DNA of 64,000 nucleotides from Pseudomonas sp. MM223 (GCA_947090765.1 OX352322.1:291501-355500); one strand, 5' to 3'; positions 1 to 8,970 are shown, numbered from the stretch's first letter. Program-made: numbers and translations. Notes: a model not told the origin generated them from the sequence alone.

Positions 1-232
1 TCGACTCTTTGAGGGTGACGTCCAGCGACTGGCCGTAGATGTCGTAGGTGCCGACGATGTCGGCGATAAACAGTCCGTCGAACAGGCCGCGCTCCAGCAG
101 GCGTGCCAGGCTGGTCCAGTACTCCAGGGACTTGTACTGGGTCGAGGTGTCCCGTGGGTGGGTCCACAGGCCGTGGTTGATGTGCCCGATGCAGTTCATG
201 TTGAAGGCATTGAGCAGAATCTGCTTGGCCAT
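1..232 (-). CDS. LLM-class flavin-dependent monooxygenase, N-terminal part
   Basis: The gene is read leftwards and runs off the window, so only the first 77 residues are visible. They begin MAKQILLNAFNMN and include GHINHGLWTHPRD and LFDGLFIADIVGTYD, typical of the N-terminus of the NtaA/SnaA/DszA branch of bacterial-luciferase-like monooxygenases. These use FMNH2 from a partner reductase to oxidise sulfur or nitrogen compounds. The ATG overlaps the stop of the upstream SfnB-like gene (TGATG), so they are probably co-translated. The SfnB, cystine and sulfonate neighbours suggest desulfurisation of a sulfone or similar organosulfur substrate; the exact substrate is not visible. Confidence 0.85.
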   Translation of the reverse strand, partial: MAKQILLNAFNMNCIGHINHGLWTHPRDTSTQYKSLEYWTSLARLLERGLFDGLFIADIVGTYDIYGQSLDVTLKES

Positions 233-1413
233 CAGATGGTCCCCCGGCGTGGCGGGTTGGCATCGTTGAGGTAGTAGTTGCCGATGGCGTGGTACTTCCA
301 GCGCACCGGATCGTGCAGGGTGTGCACGCGGGCGTTGCGCCAGTGGCGGTCGAGGTTGTGTTCGGCCAAGGTGGCCTGGCTGCCACCCAGCTCGAACAGC
401 GCGGTACCTGCAGCGAGCGATATCTCGGTGCTGATGGCGCGAGCCTCGGCCACGGCGATGGAGGCGGCGGCCACGTTGTCGGCGGTGCTGTCGTCGCGGG
501 CGCGGTCGAGGTATTCGCCGGCGCGCTCCAGCAGGGCTTCGGCTGCATGCAGGCGGATCGCCAGGTGGCCGAAGCTCTTCAGCGTCAGAGGGTCATCCGT
601 GGCCTTGTCCAGGCCGGAGTCGACCCACGGGCGACTGCGGGTGCGCACGAAGTGCAGGGCATCTTCATAGGCCGCGCGGGCGATGCCGGTGTCGATGGCG
701 GCATGAAGTATTTGTGCCAGCGGCCCGACCGGGGTGGGGCGCTCGAAGGCGCTCTGGAACGGCACCACGTCGGCGGCACTGACATACACGTTGTCGAACA
801 CCACCGAACCGCTGCCGGTGGTGCGCTGACCAAAGCCGCTCCAGTCGTCGATCACCTGCAAGCCCTGGCTGTCGGCCGGGACGAAGGCCAGCTGCTGTAC
901 GCCGTGTTCGTCGACGACCGAGGTAGGAATGCGCTGGGCGTAGATGGCGCCGGTGGAATAGAACTTGCGGCCGTTGATGCGAAAGCCGTCGCCGTCACGG
1001 CTCAGGCGGGTGGTGCGTTCGTTGGCGGTCTTGGTACCCAGCTCGGCCAGGGCATTGCCGAAGCGGCGGCCGGCCAGCACTTCGGCGTACAGGCGCTGTT
1101 GCTGTTCGGGGCTGCCGTTTACCCGCAGCACTTCCAGGCCGTAGAAATGGTTTTGCGGGATCTGCCCCAGCGAACCGTCGGCTTGGGCGATACGGGCGAT
1201 GACCTTGGCCAGGGTGACGTTGGACACGCCGGCACCGCCGAAAGCCTTGGGCACGCTGATGGCCCACAGGCCGGAGCGGGTGAACAGCTCCAGTTCGGCG
1301 TGGGGCAGGCGGCGTTCGCGGTCGCGCAGGGCGCTGTCGCGGCGCAGTTGCTGGGCGATGTCTTCGGCGACGTTCAGGGCTTCGGTGTCGCTGGTGATGA
1401 TATTTGTCGTCAT
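232..1413 (-). CDS. SfnB-family sulfur acquisition oxidoreductase (acyl-CoA dehydrogenase fold)
   Basis: A 393-residue protein starting MTTNIITSDTEALNVAEDIA, preceded by a GGAG ribosome site. It has the acyl-CoA-dehydrogenase/DszC-like fold: N-terminal helical domain with LELFTRSGLWAISVPKAFGG (about 45-65), a middle beta domain with GFRINGRKFYSTGA, and a C-terminal helical domain ending near HDPVRWKYHAIGNYY. Relatives are flavin-dependent oxidoreductases linked to sulfur scavenging from dimethyl sulfone-type compounds. It lies between a closely related paralogue upstream and a luciferase-like monooxygenase downstream, all co-oriented. A longer reading frame upstream of this ATG enters a REP repeat and was not used. 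Family assignment is firm; the substrate is inferred. Confidence 0.87.
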   Translation of the reverse strand: MTTNIITSDTEALNVAEDIAQQLRRDSALRDRERRLPHAELELFTRSGLWAISVPKAFGGAGVSNVTLAKVIARIAQADGSLGQIPQNHFYGLEVLRVNGSPEQQQRLYAEVLAGRRFGNALAELGTKTANERTTRLSRDGDGFRINGRKFYSTGAIYAQRIPTSVVDEHGVQQLAFVPADSQGLQVIDDWSGFGQRTTGSGSVVFDNVYVSAADVVPFQSAFERPTPVGPLAQILHAAIDTGIARAAYEDALHFVRTRSRPWVDSGLDKATDDPLTLKSFGHLAIRLHAAEALLERAGEYLDRARDDSTADNVAAASIAVAEARAISTEISLAAGTALFELGGSQATLAEHNLDRHWRNARVHTLHDPVRWKYHAIGNYYLNDANPPRRGTI

Positions 1414-1433
1414 GGTGTTTCTCCGGTGCCATT

Positions 1434-1539
1434 GGGGCCGCGTTGCGGCCCTTTCGCGGCACAAGGCCGCTCCTACACGGGAGCGCGCACGGTTTTGTAG
1501 GAGCGGCCTTGTGCCGCGAAAGGGCTGCAAAGCAGCCCC
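1434..1539. repeat. REPIN (inverted REP pair), type TTCGCGGCACAAGGC
   Basis: Two copies of a REP element in inverted orientation, each with the core TTCGCGGCACAAGGCCGCTC and a small GC-rich foldback (GGGGCCGCGTTGCGGCCC on the left, GGGCTGCAAAGCAGCCC on the right). The whole unit can fold into one long hairpin. It lies between the two sfnB-like genes. Confidence 0.85.
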
Positions 1540-1552
1540 CAGGGCACTCAAA

Positions 1553-2794
1553 TCAGATCCAGGAATGCCGCGCAGGCAGGGTGCCGTTGAGGTGGTACGC
1601 GCCCACCGCGTGGTACTTCCAGCGCACCGGGTCGTGCAGGGTGTGCACCCGGGCATTGCGCCAGTGGCGGTCGAGGTTGAACTCGGCAAGGGTGGCGCGG
1701 CTGCCGGCCAGCTCGAACAGCTTCTCGCTGGCTTGCAGGGAAATTTCGGTGGTCAGTACCTTGGCCTCGGCCACCGCAATCGATGCCCGTGCCGCGCTGG
1801 CTGCATCGATTGGCGCGGCATTGACCTCATCGAGCACTCGCGCAGCCTTGCGCAGCAGCGCTTCGGCAGCGTGTAGCTCAAGCTTCAGCCGGCCGATGTC
1901 GGCGATCACATAGGGATCGTCGCTGGCGCGGTCCACGTTGGCTTCGATCCACGGGCGGGACTTTTCGCGTACGAACGTGATCGCGTCATCGATTGCCGCT
2001 TCGGCAATACCGGCGTCGATCGCCGCCTGGATAAGCTGCGATGCAGCGCCCTGGATGTTGGGGATATCACGCTGGCGCCAGTTGTCGATTACCAGCTCCG
2101 CGTCTACCGGCACCTGGTCGAGCAGTACAGTGCCGCTGGCGGTGGTGCGCTGGCCGAACCCGGACCAGTCATCGACGATGCGCAGCCCCGGAGTGCCACG
2201 GCGCACGAACGCCAGGCGCTGGCGGCCTTCTTCGTCGAGGGCTTTCACTGCCACCCAGTGGGCGAACAATGCGCCTGTGGAATAGAACTTTTCGCCGCTG
2301 ATGCGATAGCTATCGCCGACGCGGGTGATCCGGGCCTTGAGGGTGAGCGTGTCCTTGGTGCCGCGTTCGGGCCCGGCATTGCCGATGCGCCAACCGTCGA
2401 GCACGCTGCGGAAGATCAGCGCCTGTTGCGCCTCGGTGGCCGTCAGACGAATCAGTTGCAGCATGCCAAACTGGTTCTGCGGGATCTGCCCCAGGGCCGG
2501 GTCGGCGGCGCTGATCAGGCGGAACACTTCGGCGACGGTTTCGAACGACACGTCGGGGCCGCCGTGGGCCTTGGGTACGCTGATGCTGCCCAGGCCGCTG
2601 CGGGTAAACAGCTCGATCTCCGCCCACGGCAGCTTGCGTTGCTGGTCGCGGCGGGCGGCTTGCTCGCGGGCAACCTCGGCCAGTTCGCGGGCTGCTTGCA
2701 GGGCTTCGGCGTCGTTGCGCAGTACCTTGGCCGGCAGCAGCAGGGGCGAGCTGTCGAGATCGCTGTGAAATTGGGTATTTGGCTGGCTGGACAT
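1553..2794 (-). CDS. SfnB-family sulfur acquisition oxidoreductase, second copy
   Basis: A 413-residue paralogue of the downstream SfnB-like gene, starting MSSQPNTQFHSDL behind an AAGGAG ribosome site. It shares the same domain order and motifs: AEIELFTRSGLGSISVPKAH, YRISGEKFYSTGA, DDWSGFGQRTTASG, and near its end DRHWRNARVHTLHDPVRWKY, the same block as in its neighbour. It is the first gene of the leftward cluster. Tandem copies suggest duplication followed by substrate divergence. It is an FMN/FAD-linked oxygenase or oxidoreductase of organosulfur assimilation by family; the substrate is unknown. In pseudomonads such genes are usually induced by sulfate limitation, which is not proven here. 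Confidence 0.86.
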   Translation of the reverse strand: MSSQPNTQFHSDLDSSPLLLPAKVLRNDAEALQAARELAEVAREQAARRDQQRKLPWAEIELFTRSGLGSISVPKAHGGPDVSFETVAEVFRLISAADPALGQIPQNQFGMLQLIRLTATEAQQALIFRSVLDGWRIGNAGPERGTKDTLTLKARITRVGDSYRISGEKFYSTGALFAHWVAVKALDEEGRQRLAFVRRGTPGLRIVDDWSGFGQRTTASGTVLLDQVPVDAELVIDNWRQRDIPNIQGAASQLIQAAIDAGIAEAAIDDAITFVREKSRPWIEANVDRASDDPYVIADIGRLKLELHAAEALLRKAARVLDEVNAAPIDAASAARASIAVAEAKVLTTEISLQASEKLFELAGSRATLAEFNLDRHWRNARVHTLHDPVRWKYHAVGAYHLNGTLPARHSWI

Positions 2795-2917
2795 CAGTAC
2801 CGCTCCTTGGCTGCACTCAATGCCCTGGCGATACGCACTGGGGTGATTGTGACCCTGACCATTCCTGACCTCACAAAAAAGTTGTGCCGCTACAGCTGGT
2901 CGCGACAAATGTGTGCT

Positions 2918-2933
2918 GGTCCGGTGGTCCGGT
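2918..2933. promoter_or_regulatory. Tandem 8-bp repeat upstream of the sfnB-like cluster
   Basis: GGTCCGGT occurs twice head to tail with no spacer, about 125 bp upstream of the first sfnB-like start and next to an AT-rich stretch (2934-2999). A direct repeat in a promoter region may bind an activator. No confident sigma-54 promoter was found. Confidence 0.3.
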
Positions 2934-3011
2934 TTATATACCCTAATGCTTTATAAAAAGTTTATGAACTAACTCTTTGGAATATATATAGAAGGAGGGA
3001 TTTGCTTGGGA

Positions 3012-3118
3012 TGCACTGGCCCTATCGCCGGCAAGCCAGCTCCCACAGGTACACCACAGTACTCAAGACCTGTGGTGTACCTGTGGGAGCCTGGCTTGCC
3101 GGCGATAGGGCCAGTGCA
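3012..3118. repeat. REPIN, type CGCCGGCAAGCCAGCTCCCACA
   Basis: A nearly perfect long inverted repeat. The left arm begins TGCACTGGCCCTATCGCCGG and the right arm ends CCGGCGATAGGGCCAGTGCA, with TACTCAAGA at the tip. It separates the sfnB-like cluster from the 3' end of tcyN and could act as a transcript end or mRNA stabiliser. Confidence 0.88.
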
Positions 3119-3121
3119 GGT

Positions 3122-3886
3122 TTATTCTGAGGCTGCAGTCCCGAGGAACTTGCGCAAAAACTGGCGGGTACGTTCTTCCTTCGGCGCCGCAAACAGCGCC
3201 TTGGCTTCCCCCTGTTCCACGACCACGCCTTTGTCGAAGAAGATCACCCGGTTCGCCACGTCCCGGGCAAAACTCATCTCGTGGGTGACGATGATCATGG
3301 TGCGCTTTTCCTCGGCAAGGTCGCGGATGGTGGCCAGCACTTCACCCACCAGTTCCGGGTCCAGTGCCGAGGTGGGTTCGTCGAACAGGATCACCTCCGG
3401 CTCCATGGCCAGGGCGCGGGCGATCGCCACCCGTTGCTGCTGGCCACCGGACAGGCGCCGTGGGTAGGCGTCTTCCTTGCCCGCCAGGCCCACTTTGGCC
3501 ATCAGGCGCCGACCCAGCGCAATGGCTTGCTCGCGGGGCGTCTTCTTGACGATCACCGGCCCCTCGATCACGTTCTCCAGGGCGGTGCGGTGTGGGAACA
3601 GGTTGAAGTTCTGGAACACGAACCCGGCCTGTTGGCGCAAGCGGCGAATTGCACCCTGCTGGCCACCCAACGGACGGTTGGCATCGATGCTGATGGCGCC
3701 GATCTGGATGTGCCCGGCATCGGGGGTTTCCAGCAGGTTCAGGCAGCGCAGGAAGGTGGTCTTGCCCGAGCCGCTGGGGCCGATGATGGCCACCACTTCG
3801 CCGGGCTGCACGGTCACGTCGATGCCGTTGAGCACGGTCTGGCCCTTGAACTGCTTGGTCAGGCCTTTGACTTCAATCATGCTCAT
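3122..3886 (-). CDS. tcyN: L-cystine ABC transporter ATP-binding protein
   Basis: A 254-residue ATPase of the polar amino acid uptake family. Walker [10 protein letters not shown] is at 36-44, Q-loop near FQNFNLF at 91-97, signature LSGGQQQR at 145-152 and Walker B VILFDEPT at 165-172, followed by the THE switch histidine. It would energise import of cystine through the permease encoded just upstream. Its ATG overlaps the permease stop by 4 bp (ATGA). The substrate is inferred from the cognate binding protein and the sulfur neighbourhood; family members can also handle other sulfur amino acids such as diaminopimelate or lanthionine. Confidence 0.9.
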   Translation of the reverse strand: MSMIEVKGLTKQFKGQTVLNGIDVTVQPGEVVAIIGPSGSGKTTFLRCLNLLETPDAGHIQIGAISIDANRPLGGQQGAIRRLRQQAGFVFQNFNLFPHRTALENVIEGPVIVKKTPREQAIALGRRLMAKVGLAGKEDAYPRRLSGGQQQRVAIARALAMEPEVILFDEPTSALDPELVGEVLATIRDLAEEKRTMIIVTHEMSFARDVANRVIFFDKGVVVEQGEAKALFAAPKEERTRQFLRKFLGTAASE

Positions 3887-4551
3887 TGCTCCTGGTCATG
3901 CTGGTTGACCCGCGCTTCCATGCGGTTCTGGAAGTGCGCGAGGATGCTGCACAGCACCCAGTAGATAACCGCCACCGCCACGTACATGGTGAACACTTCG
4001 AAGGTGCGTGCGGTAATCAGCTGCGCCTGGCGGAACAGCTCGGGCACCTGGATGGTCGCCGCCAGGGCGGTGTCCTTTACCAGCGAGATGAAGCTGTTGC
4101 CCAGCGGGGGCAGGGCGGTACGCAAGGCTTGTGGCAGGATCGCCCGGCGCATGGCCTGAACGCGGGTCATGCCGATGCTGGCGGCGGCTTCCCACTGGCC
4201 ACGGTCGATCGAAGAAATCGCCGCACGCAGGATTTCACAGATGTAGGCCGCCATGTTCAGTGACAGGCCGATCAGCGAAGCCGGGATGGGGTCGAGCTCG
4301 ATGCCGATTTGCGGCATGCCGAAATAGATCACGAACAGTTGCACCAGCAGCGGCGTGCCGCGGAAGAACGACACGTAGATCCGCGCCAGCCAGTTCAGCG
4401 GCAAAACCTTCGACAGCCGCATCAGCGCCAGGGCAAAGCCCAGCAGCAGGCCGAAGAACATGCCGCCGACACTGAGCAGCACCGTATAACCCGCGCCCTT
4501 CAGCAGGAAGGGCGTGGAGTCGACAACGAGTTGCAGGCTTTCGGCAATCAT
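3883..4551 (-). CDS. tcyL: L-cystine ABC transporter permease
   Basis: A 222-residue inner-membrane permease of the HisMQ/GlnP type. It has hydrophobic segments starting near residue 15 (GYTVLLSVGGMFFGLLLG) and the EAA loop EAAASIGMTRVQAMRRAILP around 140-160 that contacts the ATPase. Its start overlaps the stop of the binding-protein gene by 4 bp and its stop overlaps the tcyN start by 4 bp, so tcyJ-tcyL-tcyN form one tightly coupled operon. Length and motifs are normal for the family. Confidence 0.9.
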   Translation of the reverse strand: MIAESLQLVVDSTPFLLKGAGYTVLLSVGGMFFGLLLGFALALMRLSKVLPLNWLARIYVSFFRGTPLLVQLFVIYFGMPQIGIELDPIPASLIGLSLNMAAYICEILRAAISSIDRGQWEAAASIGMTRVQAMRRAILPQALRTALPPLGNSFISLVKDTALAATIQVPELFRQAQLITARTFEVFTMYVAVAVIYWVLCSILAHFQNRMEARVNQHDQEQ

Positions 4552-5343
4552 TTGGTGACATCGGCACCGAAGTATTTTTCGGAGAGCTTGGCCAGCGTGC
4601 CGTCAGCCTTGAGCTTGTCGATGGCCTTGTTGATGGCATCCAGCAGCTCTGGCTCGCCCTTGCGCAGGGCCACGCCGCTTTCCAGGCGCGAGAAGGCATC
4701 GCCGGCCAGTTCGGTGTCCTTGGCTTTTTGCGCGTATTCCAGTGCGGCCAGGCGGTCGATCAGGATGGCATCGATACGGCCGTTGCGCAGGTCGGCGAAC
4801 TTGCTCGGGTCATCTTCATAGGTGCGCACTTCGGCTTTCGGGACGTCTTGCTTGACCCACTGTTCGTAGTTGGTGCCCAGGCCTACGCCGACTTTCTTGC
4901 CGGCCAGGTCTTGCGCGGTCTTGATGTTCAGCTGCTCGGCTTTTTTCTTCAGGATCAGGGCCTGGATACCCGAAACGGTGTAGGGCTCAGAGAAATCGTA
5001 TTTCTTTTTGCGCTCCTCGGAGATGGTCACCTGATTGACCACCACATCCAGGCGTTTGGATTCCAGCGCGGCAAGGATGCCGTCCCACTTGGTCGGCTGG
5101 ATCTTGGCCTTGACCCCCAGGCTCCTTGGCCAGCAGTTCCGAAAGCTCTACCTCGAAGCCGGCCAGCTTGCCGTTTTCGTCCTGGAAGCTGAACGGTGGG
5201 TAGGTGCCTTCGAGGCCGACGTTGATCACGCCTTTGTCCTTGATGGTCTGCAATTGCTCGCCGGCGAACGCCTGGCTGAGCAGGCCGGCACCCAGCAGGA
5301 GGGCCAGGCTGGCGTTGAGTAGCGGTTTGGCGAATTTCGACAT
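4548..5343 (-). pseudogene. tcyJ: L-cystine-binding periplasmic protein, frameshifted
   Basis: The N-terminal part (MSKFAKPLLNASLALLLGAG..., signal peptide ending near AFA) reads as a periplasmic amino acid binding protein up to FEVELSELLAKE. The frame then shifts, and the rest (VVNQVTISEERKKKYDF... to the end) continues in another frame. Removing one base at about 5120-5121 changes GAGCCTGGG to GAGCTGGGG and restores a single 264-residue FliY/TcyJ-type protein. The promoter of the tcy operon should lie in 5344-5586. Because everything downstream is well conserved, a sequencing error is more likely than decay. If real, the strain would lack this cystine-binding protein. Confidence 0.85.
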
Positions 5344-5586
5344 GTCAGAGCCCCGCGCTTGTTGTGTAAGTAGTGAGGTGGCGACTATAGGGTTGGCTGC
5401 TTAGGCCAGGAAATAATAAAAAATTATTTTGTTATTTCCTTTTTGATTTGTGCCAGGTGCTGGCTGCTTTGAGGGTAGGCGAGGATGCCCACGCCGTCAT
5501 CGCGGCTTATGCCTGACTTAGCGCAGGATGGAATAAAGCGTTGTTTTTTCCAAGGGACGGATTTGCCGTAGAGTGGATTGCATGTA

Positions 5587-5697
5587 GGCAGGCCCGGCCT
5601 CTTCGCGGGCTCGCCCGCTCCCACAGGTACTGCACAGGGCTTGGAATTTGTGCGGTCCCTGTGGGAGCGGGCGAGCCCGCGAAGAGGCCGGACCTGC
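5587..5697. repeat. REPIN, type CTCTTCGCGGGCTCGCCCGCTCCCACAGG
   Basis: A long inverted repeat with arms GCAGGCCCGGCCTCTTCGCG and its near complement ending GAGGCCGGACCTGC. The tip carries TACTGCACAGGGCTTGG. It lies in the 394-bp gap between tcyJ and epsC. The rest of that gap (5344-5586) is AT-rich near tcyJ and otherwise unremarkable. Confidence 0.87.
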
Positions 5698-5737
5698 AAA
5701 TAAAAATGAGTTTGGCCTACTCAGGCAGGAGAAAACC

Positions 5738-6669
5738 GTGAGCGAACAACCTTCATCCGCGCACTGGCAGTTGCAGAGCATCGTCACCGGCTTGCGCGGC
5801 GCCCGAGAGCAGTGGCGCACCCGCAATGGCCGCAGTATTGGCGAGCAAGGCGGGCGAGAGCTGCCGTCGCGCGAGGCGATGCGCCAGATCCTGGAGCAAC
5901 TGTGCGGTGCGTTGTTCCCCATGCGCCTTGGGCCTGTGGACCTGCGCGAAGAGAGTGAAGACTTCTACGTTGGCCACACCCTGGATGCTGCGCTGACCGC
6001 CTTGCTCACCCAGGCGCGCCTGGAGTTGCGCTATGCCGCCCGGCAAAGCAAGGCTGAGCTGGCCAGCGTCGATAGCCAGGCGTTGAAGCTGATCCAGGGC
6101 TTTGCTGCTGCACTGCCGGAATTGCGGGTGCTGCTCGACACCGACGTGCTGGCTGCCTACCACGGCGACCCGGCGGCGCGCAGCGTCGATGAAGTGCTGC
6201 TGTGCTACCCGGGCATCCTGGCGATCATCCACCACCGCCTGGCGCACCACCTGTACCAGGCCGGCCTGCCGCTGCTGGCGCGCATCGAGCCGAGCTGGCG
6301 CATTCGGCCACCGGTATCGACATCCACCCTGGCGCGCAGATCGGCCCGAGTTTCTTCATCGACCATGGCACCGGTGTGGTCATCGGCGAAACCGCGATCA
6401 TCGGCGAGCGCGTGCGCATCTACCAGGCGGTGACCCTGGGCGCCAAGCGCTTCCCCAGCGATGAGTCGGGGACCCTGCACAAAGGCCTGCCGCGCCATCC
6501 GATTGTCGAAGACGATGTGGTGATCTATGCCGGGGCCACAGTGCTGGGGCGGATCACCATCGGCAAAGGTTCGACCATTGGCGGCAATGTGTGGCTGACC
6601 CGCAGTGTGCCGGCCGAGAGCAACATTACCCAGGCCAACTTGCAGCTGGATTGCCAGGACAAGAACTGA
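5738..6669 (+). pseudogene. epsC: Serine O-acetyltransferase EpsC, frameshifted
   Basis: Makes O-acetylserine from serine and acetyl-CoA, the carbon skeleton for cysteine. The start is a GTG with AGGAG 7 bp upstream. The helical N-terminal half (about 185 residues, ending [19 protein letters not shown]) is in one frame. The left-handed beta-helix half ([47 protein letters not shown]) is in the next. One missing base near 6286-6292 (ATCGAGCCGAGCTGG) explains the break; restored length is about 310 residues, as expected for EpsC. Position beside cystine uptake fits cysteine supply. Probably a sequence error. Confidence 0.85.
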
Positions 6670-6685
6670 CCTAAGCTTTCTGTTG

Positions 6686-6795
6686 CCTGCACTGGCCCTA
6701 TCGCCGGCAAACCAGCTCCCACAGGGGCCCCACAATACTCAAGACCTGTGGCGCTTTTGTGGGAGCTGGCTTGCCGGCGATAGGGCCAGTGCAGG
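6686..6795. repeat. REPIN, type CGCCGGCAAGCCAGCTCCCACA
   Basis: Inverted pair of the same REP type as at 3012-3118, with outer arms CCTGCACTGGCCCTATCGCC and GGCGATAGGGCCAGTGCAGG. It follows epsC and precedes the transporter promoter region. Confidence 0.87.
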
Positions 6796-6846
6796 AGGAC
6801 ACCAATCAGCACCCCAATTCGCATTGAAATCCGATCCATGTTTAAC

Positions 6847-6862
6847 TTGAACGCTTGTTCAA
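6847..6862. promoter_or_regulatory. BetI-like operator upstream of betT
   Basis: TTGAACGCTTGTTCAA is an inverted repeat with perfect 6-bp arms (TTGAAC/GTTCAA), about 100 bp before the betT start. BetI, the choline-responsive TetR-family repressor of choline/betaine genes, is known to bind sites of the TTGAAC...GTTCAA type. The match supports choline control of the next gene. betI itself is not in the window. Confidence 0.6.
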
Positions 6863-6960
6863 TGAAAAAACGCTGGTCCGCTGCCGGTGTTCAACAGGAG
6901 GATTCCTTTGCTGAACCCGTTCATTCCGAACCTTACGTCATTTGACGAGGTGCATACCCC

Positions 6961-8964
6961 ATGAGTGCACCGACCCCTTCACTTGCCAATGGCAAGATCC
7001 GCATGAACCCCCCGGTGTTCTACTTTGCGGCAAGTTTCATCCTCATCTTTGGCCTGGTGGTCATCTCCAACCCACAAGCTGCCGGTGACTGGCTGCTGGC
7101 GGCGCAGAACTGGGCGGCCAACACGGTCGGCTGGTATTACATGCTGGCCATGACGCTGTACCTGGTCTTCGTGGTGGTCACCGCCTTGTCCGGCTACGGC
7201 AAGATCAAGCTTGGTGCCGACCACGACGAACCCGAGTTCAGCTATCTTTCGTGGGCCGGCATGCTGTTTGCCGCCGGTATCAGCATTACCCTGTTCTTCT
7301 TCTGCGTTTCCGAACCGCTGACGCACATGTTGCAGCCGCCTCAGGGCGAAGCGGGCACGGCCGAGGCAGGGCGCCAGGCGATGCAGATCCTGTTCCTGCA
7401 CTGGGGCTTGCATGGCTGGGGCGTATTCGCCTTTGTCGGCATGGCGCTGGCCTACTTTGCCTACCGCCACAACCTGCCACTGGCCTTGCGTTCGGCGCTG
7501 TACCCACTGATCGGCAAACGCATCAACGGCCCGATCGGTTATGCGGTAGACGGCTTTGGCATCATCGCCACGGTGTTCGGCCTGGGCGCCGACATGGGCT
7601 TTGGCGTATTGCACCTGAACGCCGGCCTGGACTACCTGTTTGGCATCAGCCACAGCCAGTGGGTGCAAGTGATCCTCATCACCCTGATGATGGGCGCGGC
7701 GGTGGCCGTGGCCGTCGCCGGGGTGGAGAAGGGGGTGCGGGTGATGAGCGACATCAACCTGTTCCTGGCCTGCGCGCTGTTGTTGTTCGTGCTGTTTGCC
7801 GGGCCTACCCAGCACCTGTTCAACACGCTGATCCAGAACCTTGGCGATTACCTGGGCGCGTTGCCACGTAAAAGCTTTGATGTGTATGCCTACGGTGAAA
7901 ACCGTGACTGGCTGGGCGGTTGGACGGTGTTCTACTGGGCCTGGTGGATTGCCTGGGCGCCGTTCGTGGGCCTGTTCATTGCCCGTATCTCCCGTGGCCG
8001 CACCATCCGCGAGTTCGTCTTTGGCGTGCTGCTGATTCCGCTGGGCTTCACCCTGGCGTGGATGTCGATTTTCGGCAACAGCGCCCTGGACCAGGTGATC
8101 AACCACGGCATGACTGCCCTCGGCCAGTCGGCCCTGGACAACCCGTCGATGAGCCTGTACCTGCTGCTGGAAACCTACCCCTGGAGCAAGGCAGTGATCG
8201 CTACCACGGTGTTCATCAGCTTCGTGTTCTTCGTGACCTCGGCCGACTCGGGCACCGTGGTGCTGTCGACCTTGTCGGCGAAGGGCGGTGATGCAGACGA
8301 GGATGGGCCGAACTGGCTGCGTATCTTCTGGGGTGCGATGACCGCGCTGATCACCAGTGCACTGTTGTTCGCCGGCAGCATCGATTCGCTGAAGTCGGCG
8401 GTGGTACTGACCTCGTTGCCGTTCTCGCTGATTCTGCTGTGCATGATGTGGGGGCTGCACAAGGCGTTTTACCTGGAGTCGCAGCGGCAGATTGCGCAGA
8501 TGCACTCGCTAGCCCCGTTCGCCCAGTCTCGTCGCGGCCGTGGTGGCTGGCGCCAGCGCCTGAGCCAGGCGGTGCACTTCCCGTCGCGTGACGAGGTGTA
8601 CCGCTTCATGGACGACGTAGTGCGCCCGGCGATTGCCGAGGTGCGTGAGGTGTTCGAGCAGAAGGGCCTGGTACTGATTACCCAGGATGACCCGAGCCAC
8701 GACAACGTCAGCCTGAAGATTGGCCATGGCGAGGAGCAGCCGTTCATTTACCAGGTGCAGATGCGTGGCTACTTCACGCCATCGTTCGCCTTGGGTGGGC
8801 TGGGGACGCAGGACTTGAAGAACCGCCGCTATTACCGGGCGGAGGTGCACCTGAGCGAAGGCAGCCAGAACTATGACCTGGTGGGCTACAGCAAGGAGCA
8901 GATCATCAACGACATCCTCGACCAGTACGAGCGGCACATGCAGTACCTGCACCTGGTCCGTTAG
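6961..8964 (+). CDS. betT: BCCT-family choline transporter (BetT-type)
   Basis: A 667-residue secondary transporter of the betaine/choline/carnitine family. About twelve membrane segments span residues 17-500. The family signature lies around 319-350 (GGWTVFYWAWWIAWAPFVGL then ARISRGRTIREF). A cytoplasmic C-terminal domain of about 150 residues follows, as in BetT-type proteins where it senses osmotic stress. It would import choline for use as osmoprotectant precursor or nutrient; choline-O-sulfate is an alternative thought given the sulfur setting but is not supported directly. The upstream TTGAAC palindrome suggests BetI control. Assignment to BetT rather than a betaine carrier rests on length and C-terminal extension. 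Confidence 0.85.
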   Translation: MSAPTPSLANGKIRMNPPVFYFAASFILIFGLVVISNPQAAGDWLLAAQNWAANTVGWYYMLAMTLYLVFVVVTALSGYGKIKLGADHDEPEFSYLSWAGMLFAAGISITLFFFCVSEPLTHMLQPPQGEAGTAEAGRQAMQILFLHWGLHGWGVFAFVGMALAYFAYRHNLPLALRSALYPLIGKRINGPIGYAVDGFGIIATVFGLGADMGFGVLHLNAGLDYLFGISHSQWVQVILITLMMGAAVAVAVAGVEKGVRVMSDINLFLACALLLFVLFAGPTQHLFNTLIQNLGDYLGALPRKSFDVYAYGENRDWLGGWTVFYWAWWIAWAPFVGLFIARISRGRTIREFVFGVLLIPLGFTLAWMSIFGNSALDQVINHGMTALGQSALDNPSMSLYLLLETYPWSKAVIATTVFISFVFFVTSADSGTVVLSTLSAKGGDADEDGPNWLRIFWGAMTALITSALLFAGSIDSLKSAVVLTSLPFSLILLCMMWGLHKAFYLESQRQIAQMHSLAPFAQSRRGRGGWRQRLSQAVHFPSRDEVYRFMDDVVRPAIAEVREVFEQKGLVLITQDDPSHDNVSLKIGHGEEQPFIYQVQMRGYFTPSFALGGLGTQDLKNRRYYRAEVHLSEGSQNYDLVGYSKEQIINDILDQYERHMQYLHLVR

Positions 8965-8970
8965 ATCGCC

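Noticed and set aside
2840..2930. Sigma-54 promoter upstream of the sfnB-like cluster
   Set aside because: A GGCAC element is present on the minus strand but no GC is found at the required spacing, so the -24/-12 pattern is not met.
6979..8505. 508-residue minus-strand frame opposite betT
   Set aside because: Shadow of the transporter; Gln/His/Arg-rich composition typical of antisense reading in GC-rich DNA.
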